Below, one piece after another: positions 47,101 to 59,998 of a stretch of DNA of 64,000 nucleotides; the stretch's first letter is position 1, and every line of letters begins with the position of its first letter. This stretch comes from Motacilla alba alba (taxonomy: Eukaryota > Chordata > Aves > Passeriformes > Motacillidae). Position numbers and translations under genes: made by a program. The stretch is from the NCBI RefSeq assembly GCF_015832195.1, contig NC_052017.1, positions 50,607,652 to 50,671,651 on the forward strand, in the 5' to 3' direction. The notes beneath the pieces are model-generated. The model worked only from the letters and a program-made list of their open reading frames with translations. It was not told the DNA's origin and made no database searches.

Positions 47101-50100
47101 AACCTAGAAGTTTTCTTCAGGCTCCACCATAGAACTTCTCAGTGTCATCCTATGAAAGGCATTGGCATTTTAAATCTAAAAACTATAAATGAGCCGTAGC
47201 ATGGATAAACCTTTGACCTGGTGTCTTTGAAGGAATTTAGGATGGGGCTACCATTCCAGCTGGATTCTAGAGGGCTCTGAAAGCTAAGTTCTAAACTACT
47301 ATAATGCTGTTGATACCAGAAGATACCAGGTAACTCCCATGGCACAGATGAGATGAGAATCTGGGCCTTGTGGATAATTCAAAATTATCTTGTCTGCTGA
47401 GGATACAGAGTGTTAGCAATAGTGAGATCCCCAGGTTTTTGTTATCTAAAATGATGACCAAATATGTCTATAAGGTTGTAAATGATCTCAAAGGAAAAAG
47501 TCTCCTGTAGGAAAATGACAAATATTGATCATTACACGGTAACAAAGCCATGAGACAGATGCTCTGCTAATCTAAATGAGAGTGACTGCTATAAAGACTG
47601 CAATAGAGACTTAGCAGAATTTGACATCTACTGCTATACCTGTAATTTGGACTTTCTGAAGTCAGCAAATATATTTTATGTAGAAAGTTTACACAAGAGA
47701 TTGTTTTACATTCTATTTTCTCCAAAATTTAACAAAGCAGTGATTTCCACCTCTGTCAGATCCTCATTCAAGTGTAAGTATTGAAACTTGGAAATGAGAT
47801 TCAACATCTCTTTTGATACAGACATGAAAATGTACACTTGTCTCTCTTATGTAATCCATTCACCTGTCATATAAAATATTCCAGCGAAGATTTGTTCTCA
47901 CAAGGCTATGAAAGTTCAGAGAAGAAATAGATCTGATATTTTCCAATGAATTATTTCACAAATGTCTTCTTGTTTGGCCACTTCAGTTATTGTCTTGAAA
48001 TAAAAGAAGAAAAAAAAGAAATCCAGTTAAATCACACCCAAGGCTCCTCAGAGGGAATAGGTCTGAATTACTGCTTACACGGCAGCTTGCCTCAAAACTT
48101 GAAGTTACTACCATCATAAATAAGGGCAAAATGTCAATAGCTATTTGAAGTTCTACAGCTATGCCAGCCTTTAATTTCTTTCCAAAATAAGGAGTTTCAG
48201 GTCTAATATAGTCCTCTTCCAGACAATATACAGGACAGGAAGGAATAAGCTGGCTGGGGTCTTTTTTGCGGGTCTGAAGCTATTCTTCCCCAAAATGTAT
48301 GATGACTGACTGCAGCAGCTTAGTCCTCAGAGGTAACAAATTGATGTAAATCCATCACTATCTACAGACTAGTAGAATTATGCCAGTTTAGTTTAGCAAA
48401 GGGCCCAAGCATAAAATTGTGTACAGTACAAAGTAGACTTAAGAGTCTCATGTAATATTCAGAGTTGGTTTATTTTATACAAACAAACTAAAGCTTTTCT
48501 TGTTCAATTTTGAAGAATGAGGAAAACTGGTATGTCTAGATGACCATCATGTCCAAAATATGTATTTAGGAGGACATTATAAAGGACCTGGCAAGTTTCC
48601 TTTTTGTGTCCAAAAAGTAAACTATTACCATTTTCTTGATGCTTTTGGTGCACCCAGAATCAAGGTTCATCTCTTTTTCAATTTAAAAAGCATTCATTGC
48701 CATTCTTCATAGGGAAAAGAATCTTCAATTGCTAGACCTGAAAGCTTTTCAGTGTGATTTTTCCTAAAAATCATGGCTTTTCAGAGCTACTCACCTGAAA
48801 GGAGCAAACTTTTAAGGCATGTTATTTCACAGAACTGACACAAAAGGATAGATGCTTTTCACAACCTATTTCTAAGATCTGTAACTCAAGAAAAGTTCAC
48901 CTGATATGCCTAAAATTTTGACAAAAGAGAGTGTCTGTGCAAATCTCTACATTCAAAATGTGAAGTATCTGCAAACCAGTAACAAGGAGTATGGAAGACA
49001 GAAGGCAAAGGAAGATGTATCATGTTATTACAAAAGTTAGCGTTCAATAACTAAAACTGCAACTGCAGAAAATGGATTTTGAATTACATTTTTCCAAAGT
49101 GTTTAGCGACAGTTACATTTTAAAAGGTGTACTTTCTATTTGAACTTTTTGTCAAATTTAACAGTGGCCATTCATGGCTCACATTCTCTTCTGAAACAAC
49201 ACAGGAAAGCCCTGTCTTGGATTCCCAATGACTTCTCAACCTCAAATACAAGCTCAAATTACTTCACAAGTTCAAAATTCAGCTTCATGTGTTGACAGCA
49301 TAGGAAACTTAGCTGCCTGCAGCACAATCATATTACTTTCCAGATGTTGGAAATAAATATTCCAGAGGGTTTAGACTAATGGAATCCAGTCTGCCAATTA
49401 CCTCATGTGTAGCCCCAGCTGTTAAAGCCACTTTATAAGCTGATGCAGCAGAAGGAAGTAAAATTCTTCCTTAGTGAGTGTTCCTGCTCAGTTTGTACCA
49501 CTGTCATTTCAGTCATTTTGCCAGACTGACAAAGTCCAGGCTGTAAATTGGAGATGCTACAGCATATAGAATGTGGACAAGCTTACAGCTATAAGGAAGA
49601 CAGACTTGATAAGTCTTGAGAGTGCAGGTTGAGACAACTGGCTCACATACCTGTGTTATTCAGCTTCCCTCCATCATATAAGTTCTTCACATCTCTTGAA
49701 ATCAAACATCTGCTGGAAAAATTCATTCTTTCCTTCCTTATGTGCAGAACATCAAGATCCATGTATCTTCTCACAATAGTGTGGGCTGATGCATGTGTTT
49801 TGGCAACTCCAGCTTAAGGAAGGAAATTTTACAGGTGACTAAAGTCAAACATCTCATGATTCTTCAAACAGTCCTAAGTGAGGCCCTTTGACTTCTGGAA
49901 TACAGAGGGATGCACCAACACCTCCCTCTAGCAGGACTCCTCTCAGAGCTCACAAACTCTCAAATTTATGATACTCAAAGGATGATTACTCAAACCTGAC
50001 AAGGCCTGGGCTGATACCCCTTCTCCTCAAGGCTCAACCCTCACCCATTGTGAATACTAAGGCAGTCCACATGAGCATTTCATTGACATTGAGGGGAATT

Positions 50101-50476
50101 CTTCACAACTTTACCATTGTGCATACTTTTCATCTGCATGCCAGAGTGTGTGAATTGATTTGAAAGGCCAGTAGCAAACATAGCATAAATATTGTCATGT
50201 CATATCCTATAATTGTTACTATTTTAATTGTAGTAAACTCTATTGAATCACTTAAAAATGTTAAATTAGTTGATTGATTAAAAGTTGCTAAATCCTTTAG
50301 CCATAAATTGTCAAGTCTGAGCCTGTTTGGCAAAGGGGTCCAATGCACCTTGTGATCCAACAGAAGGGTCTCTCTTATCCCTTTTCTCCCTTACCCTTTT
50401 CCATCCTTACTGTTTTCATTCTGACCTCCTGTAAATCATTCTAAATTGATTCTGTTTTGATTTCCCTTTGTATGTA
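44176..50476. other. unique interval with one small tandem duplication
   Basis: No gene was recognised. The stretch 45900-46260 is less AT-rich than its surroundings but resembles no family I know. A tandem duplication lies at 46581-46655. Confidence 0.5.
46581..46655. repeat. tandem duplication, period about 35
   Basis: The unit cacttcta...gttgacacttccacaaaact (to 46620) is repeated as cacttcta...gttgacactttcacaaaact (to 46655), with a 5-base length difference. It is a local duplication. Confidence 0.82.
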
Positions 50477-50724
50477 TGTAGTGGGTTGACCCCAGCTGGA
50501 GGCCATGCTCTCACCAAAGCCACTGTATCCCTCCCATCTGCAATTGGACAGGAGAGAGAAAATATAATGACAAGTTTGTGGATTAAGATTAAGGGACAGA
50601 TCAGTCACCAAACACCATCACAGGCAAAACAGACACATATTGGGGATATTAATCAAATTTATAACTAACAAAATCAGAGCAGGATAATGAGAAGTAAAAC
50701 AAATCTTAAAAACACTTTCCCTTC
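50477..50724 (-). mobile_element. ERVL-like LTR, first part (interrupted)
   Basis: This belongs to the same LTR family as 4697-5519. Plus-strand text reads tgtagtgggttgaccccagc, then acaggagagagaaaatataa, aatcagagcaggataatgag and aagtaaaacaaatcttaaaa. The retained TGTAGTGGG edge at 50477 is the expected 3' terminus of the minus-strand LTR. The element breaks off after aacactttcccttc, where an insert begins, and resumes at 51333. Confidence 0.85.
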
Positions 50725-51326
50725 TGGAAGGACTGCTGGCTAAAAACTTTTGGGCACAGGTATGGGGGAAAGGGGAAGTTTGGACCTTGCTCTCATGAGG
50801 CAATGTCCCAGCCCCACAGTGGGCACCAATCCTTGGTATACTGGAATCAATACTCCACACCCACCCCTGGAGCCCCAGTCTAGCCCAGAGAGGCTAAACG
50901 AGCAGAAGCCCCACCTGGGTAAATGGCCCAGGAAAGCAAAAGGGTACTTAACCCAGGACATAAGGCAAGCAGGTCTTGACCCTACATCCTCTTGGAATTT
51001 TTATCAGCTGCACAACATTGGAACCAGGATTGGTAGCTATAATTGTTCTGTTCTATATGTTTTCTGTATTTTTCTTTTTTTCCTCTAATTCCTTCTTCTT
51101 GGAGTTTTGAGTAACTTAAAATTGGACAGACTTTTCAAAGTTGAATGGTCTAAGTTAATGTTTTGTGAAGTGTTTTATGTTGATTAAATGCTTTTTTCTG
51201 TAAGCTTTTGCTAACATTCTCTGATTTTCTGAAGTTGCCAGTAAAGTTTGGTTTTTTGTTTTGACTTCTTGAAAACATTTCATTGGTATTTCTTCTGTGC
51301 ATCTAACTCAGAGTATATTAAAAACA
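50725..51326 (+). mobile_element. LTR-like insert (602 bp) nested in an older LTR
   Basis: This segment interrupts an LTR that is otherwise continuous on both sides. Its edges are TGGAAGGACTGCTGG and ...ATATTAAAAACA, so TG...CA, with a near-perfect 6-bp flanking duplication (CCCTTC at 50719-50724 and CCCTTA at 51327-51332). In plus orientation it has a purine-rich and GC-richer first half and a T-rich second half with ATTAAA (about 51184) and AGTAAA (about 51241) as weak polyadenylation-type signals. Strand is inferred from these only. An alternative reading is a target duplication of ttaaaaacac, seen on both sides, which would suggest a different insertion mechanism. It has no recognised coding sequence. 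The family is not identified. Confidence 0.55.
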
Positions 51327-51332
51327 CCCTTA

Positions 51333-52243
51333 ACCCCTTTTAAGATGCTCATTGACCCAGGTTTTTTTCTGCCTTGCACCCCAACCCCTCTCTTCTGCCA
51401 GCTCTACCTCCTCTCCCTCAGTGGCATGGGAGGATGGGGAATGGGGGTTACATTTCATCACATATTGTTTCTCTGCTGCTTAGGGAGAGGAGTCTTTCAC
51501 CTGCTTCAGAGTGGGGTCCTTTCAATGGGACACAGTACTCCACAAACTTCTCCAAAATGAATCCATCCCACAGGTAACAGTTTTCCACAAACCACTGCCC
51601 CAGGGCTCACTCATCCACAGGTGCAGTCCTTCAGGCACTGCCTGTTCCAACGTGGGGTCCCCCACAGGGTTACAAACCCAACCAGGGAACCTGCTCCAGC
51701 ATGGACTCCCCTCTCCATGGAACTGCAGGTCCCAACTGTAGGGGGACCTATATGTGGGGAGCCTGCTCCATCATGGGCTTCCCACAGGTTCACAGTCCTC
51801 TATCCGGCATCCACCTGCTCTGGCGTGCATCTCTTCCATGGGCTGCAGATGGATTTCTGCATACACATGGTCCTCCATGGGCTGCAAGGGCACAGCTGCT
51901 ACACCATTGTCTGCACCACTGTCTGCAGGGGAATCAGCTCCCGTGCCTGGAGCACCTCCTCCCTCTCCTTTTCCACTGACCTTCATGTCTGCAGAGCTGT
52001 TCCTTTCACATGTTCTCACTCCTTTCTGCTCTGGTCACAATTATATCCATGCAATAATTGTTTTTTTCTTAAATAGGTCATCACAAAGGCACTACCATCA
52101 TCCCTGATTGGCTAAGCCTTGGCCAGCAGCAGATCCATCCTGGACCCAGCTGGCATTGGCTCTGTCAGACATGGGGGAAGCTTCTGGCAGACTTTCTCAG
52201 AAGTCATCCCTGTAGTGTCCTCACTACCAAAATCTGGCCATGC
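51333..52243 (-). mobile_element. ERVL-like LTR, second part (interrupted)
   Basis: This continues the LTR from 50724. It holds the GC-rich module array (units around ctgctccagcatgg, gggcttcccacagg and tccatgggctgcag), then cactgaccttcatgtctgca, ttcttaaatagg (TATA-like on minus), ggcattggctctgtcagac and ctaccaaaatc. The right edge is damaged: after ctggccatgc the expected terminal CAAACCCAATACA is replaced by ttttcaaattt, so the boundary is approximate and no target duplication was found. Frames at 51621-52076, 51701-51979 and 51754-52107 (+) and 51771-52019 (-) come from the repeated stop-poor modules and are not genes. Confidence 0.85.
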
Positions 52244-55222
52244 TTTTTCAAATTTTTATTAAACCTTCTTTCACTAATACTTTTCATGACAATTCATTAA
52301 GTGACATAAACCCCTCACTCATGACAGTGTGCTGTCAAAAAACACATATAATTTTTTTCTCCCCTTCCTCAAAACTTAAGGCTTCAGAACATTTGGCATA
52401 TCAACATATCTTAAAAACTCACATTCTTAGGGAAGCTTTCTTAAAGTTTATGAGGAATTACTTCAACCTCTAACGAGAAAAAAAACCTGAAAATTGCAGA
52501 TCAAGCAAAGCATGATAAGATAAAATCTTCCTATAACTTTAAATAACATAATGACCTCCTCTATCTGTGCTTTAAAGAAATGAAACTAAGTTTCCTCTTT
52601 CCCTAAAGACATAAAAATACAGTGTGTGATTTAAACTGAATTAGAGGAGCCACTGATGGTTTGTCTAATTTCTATTTCTCTTCACAAAGCAGGCAGGAAT
52701 GTGACATGTGGAGTATTTCTATGCATCTGCATAGTGTATTTTTGACTGAAAATACATTAAGAGATATTGCAGGTCAAACTGCCAACTGGTTTAATTTACT
52801 GAAGTGGGAAAGAAATGAGTTTGGGCAATTAAAACTAAAAGATAATAATCTTCCAGGTCATCTGATGAAACCCTGAAAGGAGAAGTATAAAGTTTTATTT
52901 CATAATCATAATGAAAACAATGGGCTCTTCTCTTTGTTTACTTCATTATAGTTCTCTGTTCATGGATTTTCATTAGACTCTTATCAACTACCACATATGA
53001 ACTTGAGAGGAAAATCAGCCTAACAAACAGAAAACAATATGATCCTTAAAAGTGGCCCCATGCTAGATATTAAGAAAAGGAAAAGGATTTGACCATCATT
53101 TGTTCCTGTATTCACACTTGATAATTGCCAAATCTACAGTAATAGTTCTGAGGAGACTTGTATTGGAAATCTGGGGACAACAATATTTCAATAAATATTA
53201 ATTTCTTCCCAAATAAACCTCATTTTTGTATAAAAAATGCTCAGGATTTTACAAATTTGATATCTATGATAATTTGAGTATTAAAATTTTACCAGGTGCA
53301 ATAGGCTTTAAAAGTTAATCTTAAATGTTGGTGATGTTTTGGTTATTTTTTTGGCATTTGAAGTTCAAAAGACATCTCCAGTAATATCATAACACTTATA
53401 TGTGTGTTTCATAAACATCTATTGAAGTCCTATTGAAGTCATAGAGATTGCTCATGTATTTCAAGTTAAGTGTTTTTCAGTCAGGAAGCTTCTTTTGAAA
53501 CTTTTTTTAAAACTCCTTTTTTAAAGCCTAGAAGTAGGGAAACTGAAAAAATTCAGCAAATGCATTATCTGTTGTGAATTATTCTATCCAGTAGCATTTT
53601 GTTAGTGACAAATGAGCATAATTGAAGCTTGGACTGAGAGCTGATAATAAAGAAAAGACAGCCACTTCCAAAATGTAACTTACTTCTTTGTTACCACTAG
53701 CAAAAGCGAAGAGAACTTGTTTATATTCATTCTTTCGTGTAGAGGACTGACATGGGGCATTCAGTTGCAAAGTAGCATTATCTCATGCTGAAAAGTGGAG
53801 AAATTAGTAATTCCTACATTATCACCTCTCCTAACTGCTGACTGTGGTGTGTGGCACAAAATAACTCACTCAAATCCTTATGTTTTGGGAGCCCTGACCA
53901 TTAGGTTGAGATAACTGAAGCAAAGCCTTCAGGACATTATGAGTGTGAAACCGGCAAGCTCCTAGTCCTCCTGTGGGTGTTTGGTGATGTTTAACACAAT
54001 ATATCATTTGACTAGGAATATTTTCTTCCAAGGATGCCCGCAGTGTCCTTCATCAAAAGAAATTATAATATAGAAATAATATAATATTCTTTAAATAGAA
54101 TACTTACTTTTGAGGTGTAAATCAACCCCTAAGCAAAATCCTATCAACAGCAAGATTTTCGTCTTTTTCATACCTTTCATAAAGTCAGTGCAGAAAAGAT
54201 GTTTGCATTTCTAATGCAGGGTAAGTGAAAGGCATTAGAGGTATGAAAGAGAATGCAGAATTCTGAAGCAATGACATATTACTGAACAATCCAAAAATCA
54301 TTTTGGCTCTCATAGGAAATAAAAGCCTAAAGTCAGAATGCACATAAAATGAAGACCAAAAAGAAAAAAGTGTCTTAAAAAAGAGAAATGTCTTAATTAT
54401 GGCCAGATATTATTGCTATGATTTAATTTTATTTTCATTAGATCTTATTTAATCTCTCTCTCAGTGGGCTGATCTACACAGAGAAAGATGTCAAAATATA
54501 TTACATGAATTCCCAAAATCACAAATTTAATGTGAGTTTATTTTGAAAGGTTGTAAGTTGCTCAGTGCCCTCCGACTCTGCATCTGCTGCAAAACTTCAT
54601 GGACGTTATTTATCCTGTATTCAAACTCTTCAAGAAAAGTTGTCCATCCTTTGATGTTTTATTCACAAAGTGCTAATCCCTGTGGGGCCTTAGTCTCGGT
54701 TTCTTTACTTTCAGTTGTAATACAAATACAAATTAATTTTTATTGATGACAATGATATCTTCTGAGAATCAGTGCATTATCTATTATTTGGATAAATGAA
54801 TATAAATCTGTTTTAAGAGAGGAAGATTTATTTCTAAATACAGCTATTGAACATATCACTGCATGTTTTCAGCTTGTATCTGTTCAGAATGCCGCTCACA
54901 GGACATAGTTTGTTCATTTATGTTGACAAATGTAATGTTGTGGTTTAATTATTTATGGATTTTTAATTATTGAAAGCATTACTTAGCAGTCTACCAGGAA
55001 ATGTATCATGCAATATATTGTGAAGGTAATAAAAACTTAATGATCAGAGGACCAATGGCAGCAGTTCCCTGAAATTAAATCTTTGATGAGAAGTGTCAGT
55101 ATGCTTGCAAGTTTTGGGACAGGGAGGAAAGAAAAAGGGTAATAGGTAACCAGGTAACAAATGTTTTCAGCTATGTGAAAGGTTAATGAGCACATAGAAT
55201 TTGCATAATGTGACCCTTGGGC
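52244..55222. other. unique AT-rich interval
   Basis: No gene, RNA or dispersed repeat was recognised. A small duplicated word (attgaagtcctattgaagtc) lies at 53420-53439. Confidence 0.5.
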
Positions 55223-55359
55223 TTGTCTAAACCGCCCTTTATTTCTCCTTAAAAGTACCCCATCAATGTGAAGTCTGCTATGACTCCATCAAACAAGTGC
55301 TAGTGGAAACAGAGTGCTTGGGACTGTTTTTTAGCTCCACGTTGACAGGGTTTAGACAA
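55223..55359. mobile_element. possible ancient inverted-repeat DNA element (MITE-like)
   Basis: TTGTCTAAACC at 55223-55233 is repeated in perfect inverted orientation as GGTTTAGACAA at 55349-55359, enclosing about 115 bases. The left text gggcttgtctaaacc resembles the 'gggcttgtctacac' termini of old non-autonomous DNA transposons seen in reptile and bird genomes, as I remember them. No target duplication was found directly outside the arms. It could also be a chance inverted repeat. Confidence 0.4.
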
Positions 55360-55481
55360 TGACATAGCAAAAAAAATTGTAGGTAAAAGACATGTATCTC
55401 CACCTAGGCCTATTCCACAGAGGGAGCAAAATCAGGCAAGCGGGGGTGGGAAAGATAAATGCAGATGAAGCCTTCATGGTT

Positions 55482-55510
55482 ATTTTTTTGTTTTGTTTTG
55501 TTGGTTGTTT
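55482..55510. repeat. (GTTTT)n low-complexity tract
   Basis: The run atttttttgttttgttttgt is directly visible. Confidence 0.85.
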
Positions 55511-55965
55511 CTTATTCCTGATAGCTTCCTTTTTAATCCAAAGTAGATGCTAAAGCTGATTTATTATTTTAAGAAAGAGAACAATATTTGAACAACTGTC
55601 TGGTTAGTCTCTTCACACTGTGGAAAGGAGTTAATTTAGTAAAATAAAAGGACTACAAGAAGGTGTCAAAGAAAAATATTACACTTTTTTCCTTCTCAAT
55701 TACCGCTGTATAAAATATGATTATAAAGCACAAGAAATTCAATAGAACAAGCTGGCAGGCACATATACCAGTGGAGTGAAGTCTCTGTTTTTCCCTGCTC
55801 TCCTTTTAATAGAAATATTTCTATTAAACTCATACTTCTACTAAAATATTAAAGTTTCTTGAAAACTCACAAGGCTGCATTGATCCAAATTATATCACTA
55901 TTGCATTAAATCAAATGCTGATTAGAGGTGTCCAGGAACATCTTATACTTAACAGAGTCAAGCAG

Positions 55966-56004
55966 TTTGTTTGTTTTTTGTTTTTTGGGTTTTTTTTTTT
56001 TTTT
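55966..56004. repeat. GTTT-type and poly(T) tract
   Basis: The text gtttgtttgttttttgtttt is followed by a 15-base T run (55990-56004). Confidence 0.85.
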
Positions 56005-57582
56005 AATGTGCTTAAATACCAGTAAAATTTATTTGAAACACAGAAGCAGACATAATGCATCAATTTTGGTTTACTTCTGTAACATGTTTCTGTCAGGACT
56101 TAGCTGGTAGCAGCAGGGGATGATGCTTCTTAACCATCGATTCTTGTCGAGCCCAAAAGTTGGGAAATTAAGCTAAACTTTGTGGTGCTCCCTGAAATAA
56201 TTTTCCTCACTTACAAACATGAATGACTTGAGGCATATATCAGGCAATATTTTCTTAGAAGAAGAAAAGCACAACAAAGGCAAGAAAACAGAGTAAAATA
56301 TATTTTAAATGTTGATTAACACTATTTCACAAACCTGTTCTATAGTAAGGCTTTTGCCTGGTCTACTTCATTCACATTTTGTGACTGTCAAACATCACAG
56401 GACTCAGTACAAGCTGTCTCAGATCCTGTGCTCTAAGCTGGCTTTATTACTATAAATTCCTTCCAGCCAACTCATATTCCACCAATTGTTCTAGCAATGG
56501 TCCCCAACATTACAGCTATAACAGTTCTCTGGCATGCAAGAAATATTTAAAAGCATCACTGCTTTTTAGGGAAGACTAGAGTCTTTTGTCCTTCTTATTT
56601 TTTTCCCTATAGCTACACACAAACACACTTCTTTGTCTTACTCTAGGGTGAGCTTTTAGCATAATTATTCTACTCAGAAATCTCTACCATATTATAAGCA
56701 CAAATTTTCTCCACTGTTTGGAATTAACAGAAATTCTTTCCAAACACAGCAAAGCATACAGAAAATGGATGTGGTTTAAGCCTATTGATCTGTGCATTGC
56801 ATTTACATCTTCCTTTTCTTCCTCAGAAATCAACAGCATGCACCTCCTTTGCCTCTTGCCCCCAAAATCGCCTGATGTTTCTTTTGCCTTTGCTTCCAGC
56901 CTCAGCTGCTAAGGCAGCTCAGGTAGCTGTAACAGCAGGATGAGAAGCAGCATCAGCTGCACCAGCCCAGACAAAACCCTGAGGAGTTATCCTGTAAATC
57001 ACCAGTCCTTCCCTGTAGTTTCCTTTCTTCCGAGATTTCACACTAGATGTAATGGGTCTATTTATAGCCTGGTCCAATTATAGATCACAGAAGGTGTGGT
57101 CCCATTCAAGCTCCTTACTTTTTCTTTTTCCATTGGCTCTGGCAATCAAACTGCCATTGGATAAATGGGGTCAGATAATTAATCCAACAGAGAATGAGCC
57201 TGCCATAAGAAATTATTCATTTACTCAGGCGATCAATGAGCTTTTGAGGTCACCCTCCAACCACATGACCTCCAGCTCTGTCTCAGGGGAGGAGGCAGTA
57301 GTACATGCCTGGGGAGAAAGGAGATAAGACTGCACCTTTTGGCATCAATCTGGTTGAATGTAGGTTAGTTGCACTGTGAAACACTTCAAATATGCCTCTC
57401 TGGAGAATACATTCTCTGAGCCCACCTATAATGGCTTAAAAAAGGAAAAAAGTTTTCATCTTTTTTTTCCTTTTTTGCAACCTGCTGCCCAGAGAATTTC
57501 ACTATCATTATGTCATTACGACATTACTTCCCCTCATATAAAACAAAGCCAAAAAGAAGTGCCAAATCCTCCTTCATAAGTA

Positions 57583-57596
57583 CCCCCCCCCCCCCC
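57583..57596. repeat. poly(C) run, 14 bases
   Basis: Uninterrupted C run, prone to length error in sequencing and to slippage. Confidence 0.9.
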
Positions 57597-59962
57597 GTAA
57601 ATGTTTGCAAACTCCATATTTCCTTCGGTCTATCTGTAATATGAGCTCACCAAACCATGCCAATGCTAATTAAGCTATAGCTAAGAATTTAGATGTTCAT
57701 CGAAGAAAAAAAAATTTCCTCCATTGCAGAAAGGCTCTAAAATCTGTTTCTAGAAGAAACAGAAAGCAGTAGAAGGGCCAGTAGATAACAATAAAATTAA
57801 TTCATATAGTGCACAAGTTTTTTTCCCCTCTCCCCAGTTTTTTGTCATATTTGCCTAAAAAGCAAAGAGAGTTGTTTCTGAACCCAGGTTGTTTATTTTG
57901 GATTTCCTTGTAGAGTTCCAATCTCAAGTCATGAAAAAATGTAATTCCTAGAAATCCTTCTTCGCCTGACCAACACAATTTCATTCTTCCTTGTTTTTTT
58001 TCTTTAAACAATCAGAAAAGGGGAAAAGGATTTGGGGGCAAGTGCATAGTTCTTCTTTAAAAACCATCTCAGTTCACGAGACATTAAATGCATTTCAGTT
58101 AAATGATTAGAATAACACATACTTCATCTTCTGAAATCATAACAGAAAAGTAACATCCTTTCTCAGCTTCGGCTCAGTCCTTGCTTTGCAGCCCTCGGAT
58201 AAACTGGAAGGCTGCAAGTAACACAAAAGGGAGGCTCCGAAGAGCTGAAGGAATGACTGAGTTGTTTCTTTCTATAGTGAGCCTCCAAGGAACTGCCCAA
58301 ATAAGCTGGGAAAAGATTTATGTGTCTGACAGAAGACATTTATAAGAAAAGAGAGGCAGGAAACAGCAAAGGAGTGGGAAGAGTTCACTATAAATGCTTT
58401 ATTCAAGTTTCTGGGCCAGGACCTGGAGGAATGGAAGAGATGGAGGTTTTTCCTTTAAGCTCTAGTGGAAAGTGTTTCTAATATTGGCAGAATCAAGAAA
58501 ATAAGTGCCACACAGCCTTATACAGAGGTGATAGATTTCGATCCTCTTAGCTCCCTACACACATTCTGAACACATATTCTGAGTGGGGAGGCAGTCAGAC
58601 ACAAACACATCAGAGTGCTGGGGAAAAGAGTAACTCATGGAGGAAAGGGGAAACTGCAGCAGCATTCCCCATTCCTAACCCTATTCATAAGCATGAGTAT
58701 TACAGGTTACAAATAGATAACCATCCCATGAGCTACAGCTTTAATCTGCCATTTATAAATGTTTTCATTCACATTTTCAAATAATGCAATTCTATAATTT
58801 CATGAGAGAAGAGCTGATGTGATACTAGTTGGTCTTATCCCACCTGTTCACCCTCAAATCCTGAAATTTTAAGCACTGAATAAAATGAAGACTAGCATTT
58901 AACCAGATATGCAGAATCCACAGAATACACATGCACTGATCTGAATAGTCTTCAAACGAAATAAATAAATTACAACACATATTTTGAAAAAAAAATAGCT
59001 ACAACATTTCCTTTTAATATGAATTTTTATTTTTTAGAGTTCTGTTGATCTTTGCAAGTTTTTATTATTACATCTACTTTCTATGGGTGAATGTGGCTCT
59101 CTGTGAAGTGACAGCTGCTGAAGGGTTTTAGACAGATAGAGTTTTCAGTGCTGGTTGCATGCATATTTAAAATGCATTCATGTAGTGAGATGGACTGTTC
59201 TGTACTAGGAGATAGATCCCAGGCTTTTATCATGCACATTTCTGTGTATCTTGTAGTGTTTGCTCTTCTAGTACTGCAAGAAGCCTGTTTGTAGAAGAAT
59301 TTATAAAGGTCTCAATTATGTGTGACGGTGTTATAAAACACAAAGAGGTAAAATGTGTGTTGCAAATCCAGGCATGTCCACTGATGCAGCCCTTTCTTTA
59401 ACTCTGTTCATGAATCAGCATAGCATAAAAACTGCTTCATGACAGAAGATTATCTTGTCTGGAATGTGGTGGTATAAATTTGATATGCAGAGGAGCTGTG
59501 CTCTCCTGGTTTTTTGCTTGTAAGACACCACCAGAAGATCTGAACAAACTATAAAGAAGGCAAAATGGAAGAAAAAATATGTTTTTCTTGCCTAAAACTG
59601 AATTTAAAGTCCATATTCTGTTTCTTTATAGATTGTTCTCTCATTTTTTGGGGAGTTCTTTGAGGCATGAGTTTGTGTGGTCAAATTTAATGGAGAGGCA
59701 GCTCCAAATACTCACAGCCAGGATCTGATGTCTGCCTGCACCAGCTCATGTTGTTGTATTGCCTTGGGTAGGTTTGTATTGTACCATTTTCAAAAAGACA
59801 AGAATTCAATAATTTCTGATAGAAATGACGAGTTGGAACTTATTTCTAGAAAACTTAAAGTTTCTATTAAGACAGGCGATACAAGATTTAAGCAGTTCCT
59901 TCCTTAGCAACTTCAGATAGAAAAGGTACATTTTAGCAAAAATATGTATCTTTGCAGTTAGA

Positions 59963-59965
<3 letters not shown>

Positions 59966-59998
<33 letters not shown>

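Larger units (their letters stand above)
55360..59965. other. unique AT-rich interval with simple repeats
   Basis: No gene was recognised. It includes GTTTT-type tracts (55482-55510, 55966-56004) and a 14-base C run (57583-57596). The block around 57060-57260 is repeat-free with homeodomain-like words (agataattaatcca) and may be a conserved non-coding element. Confidence 0.45.

Noticed and set aside
51621..52076. 151-codon open frame on plus with repeated HGLQ-like text
   Set aside because: It comes from the repeated modules of the LTR; the same texture appears in the related LTR at 5041-5340 in another frame set.
4697..52243. Two LTRs of one family in the same orientation, as if flanking a giant provirus
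   Set aside because: They lie about 46 kb apart with no retroviral coding sequence between them, and the first has its own target duplications. They are independent solo LTRs.
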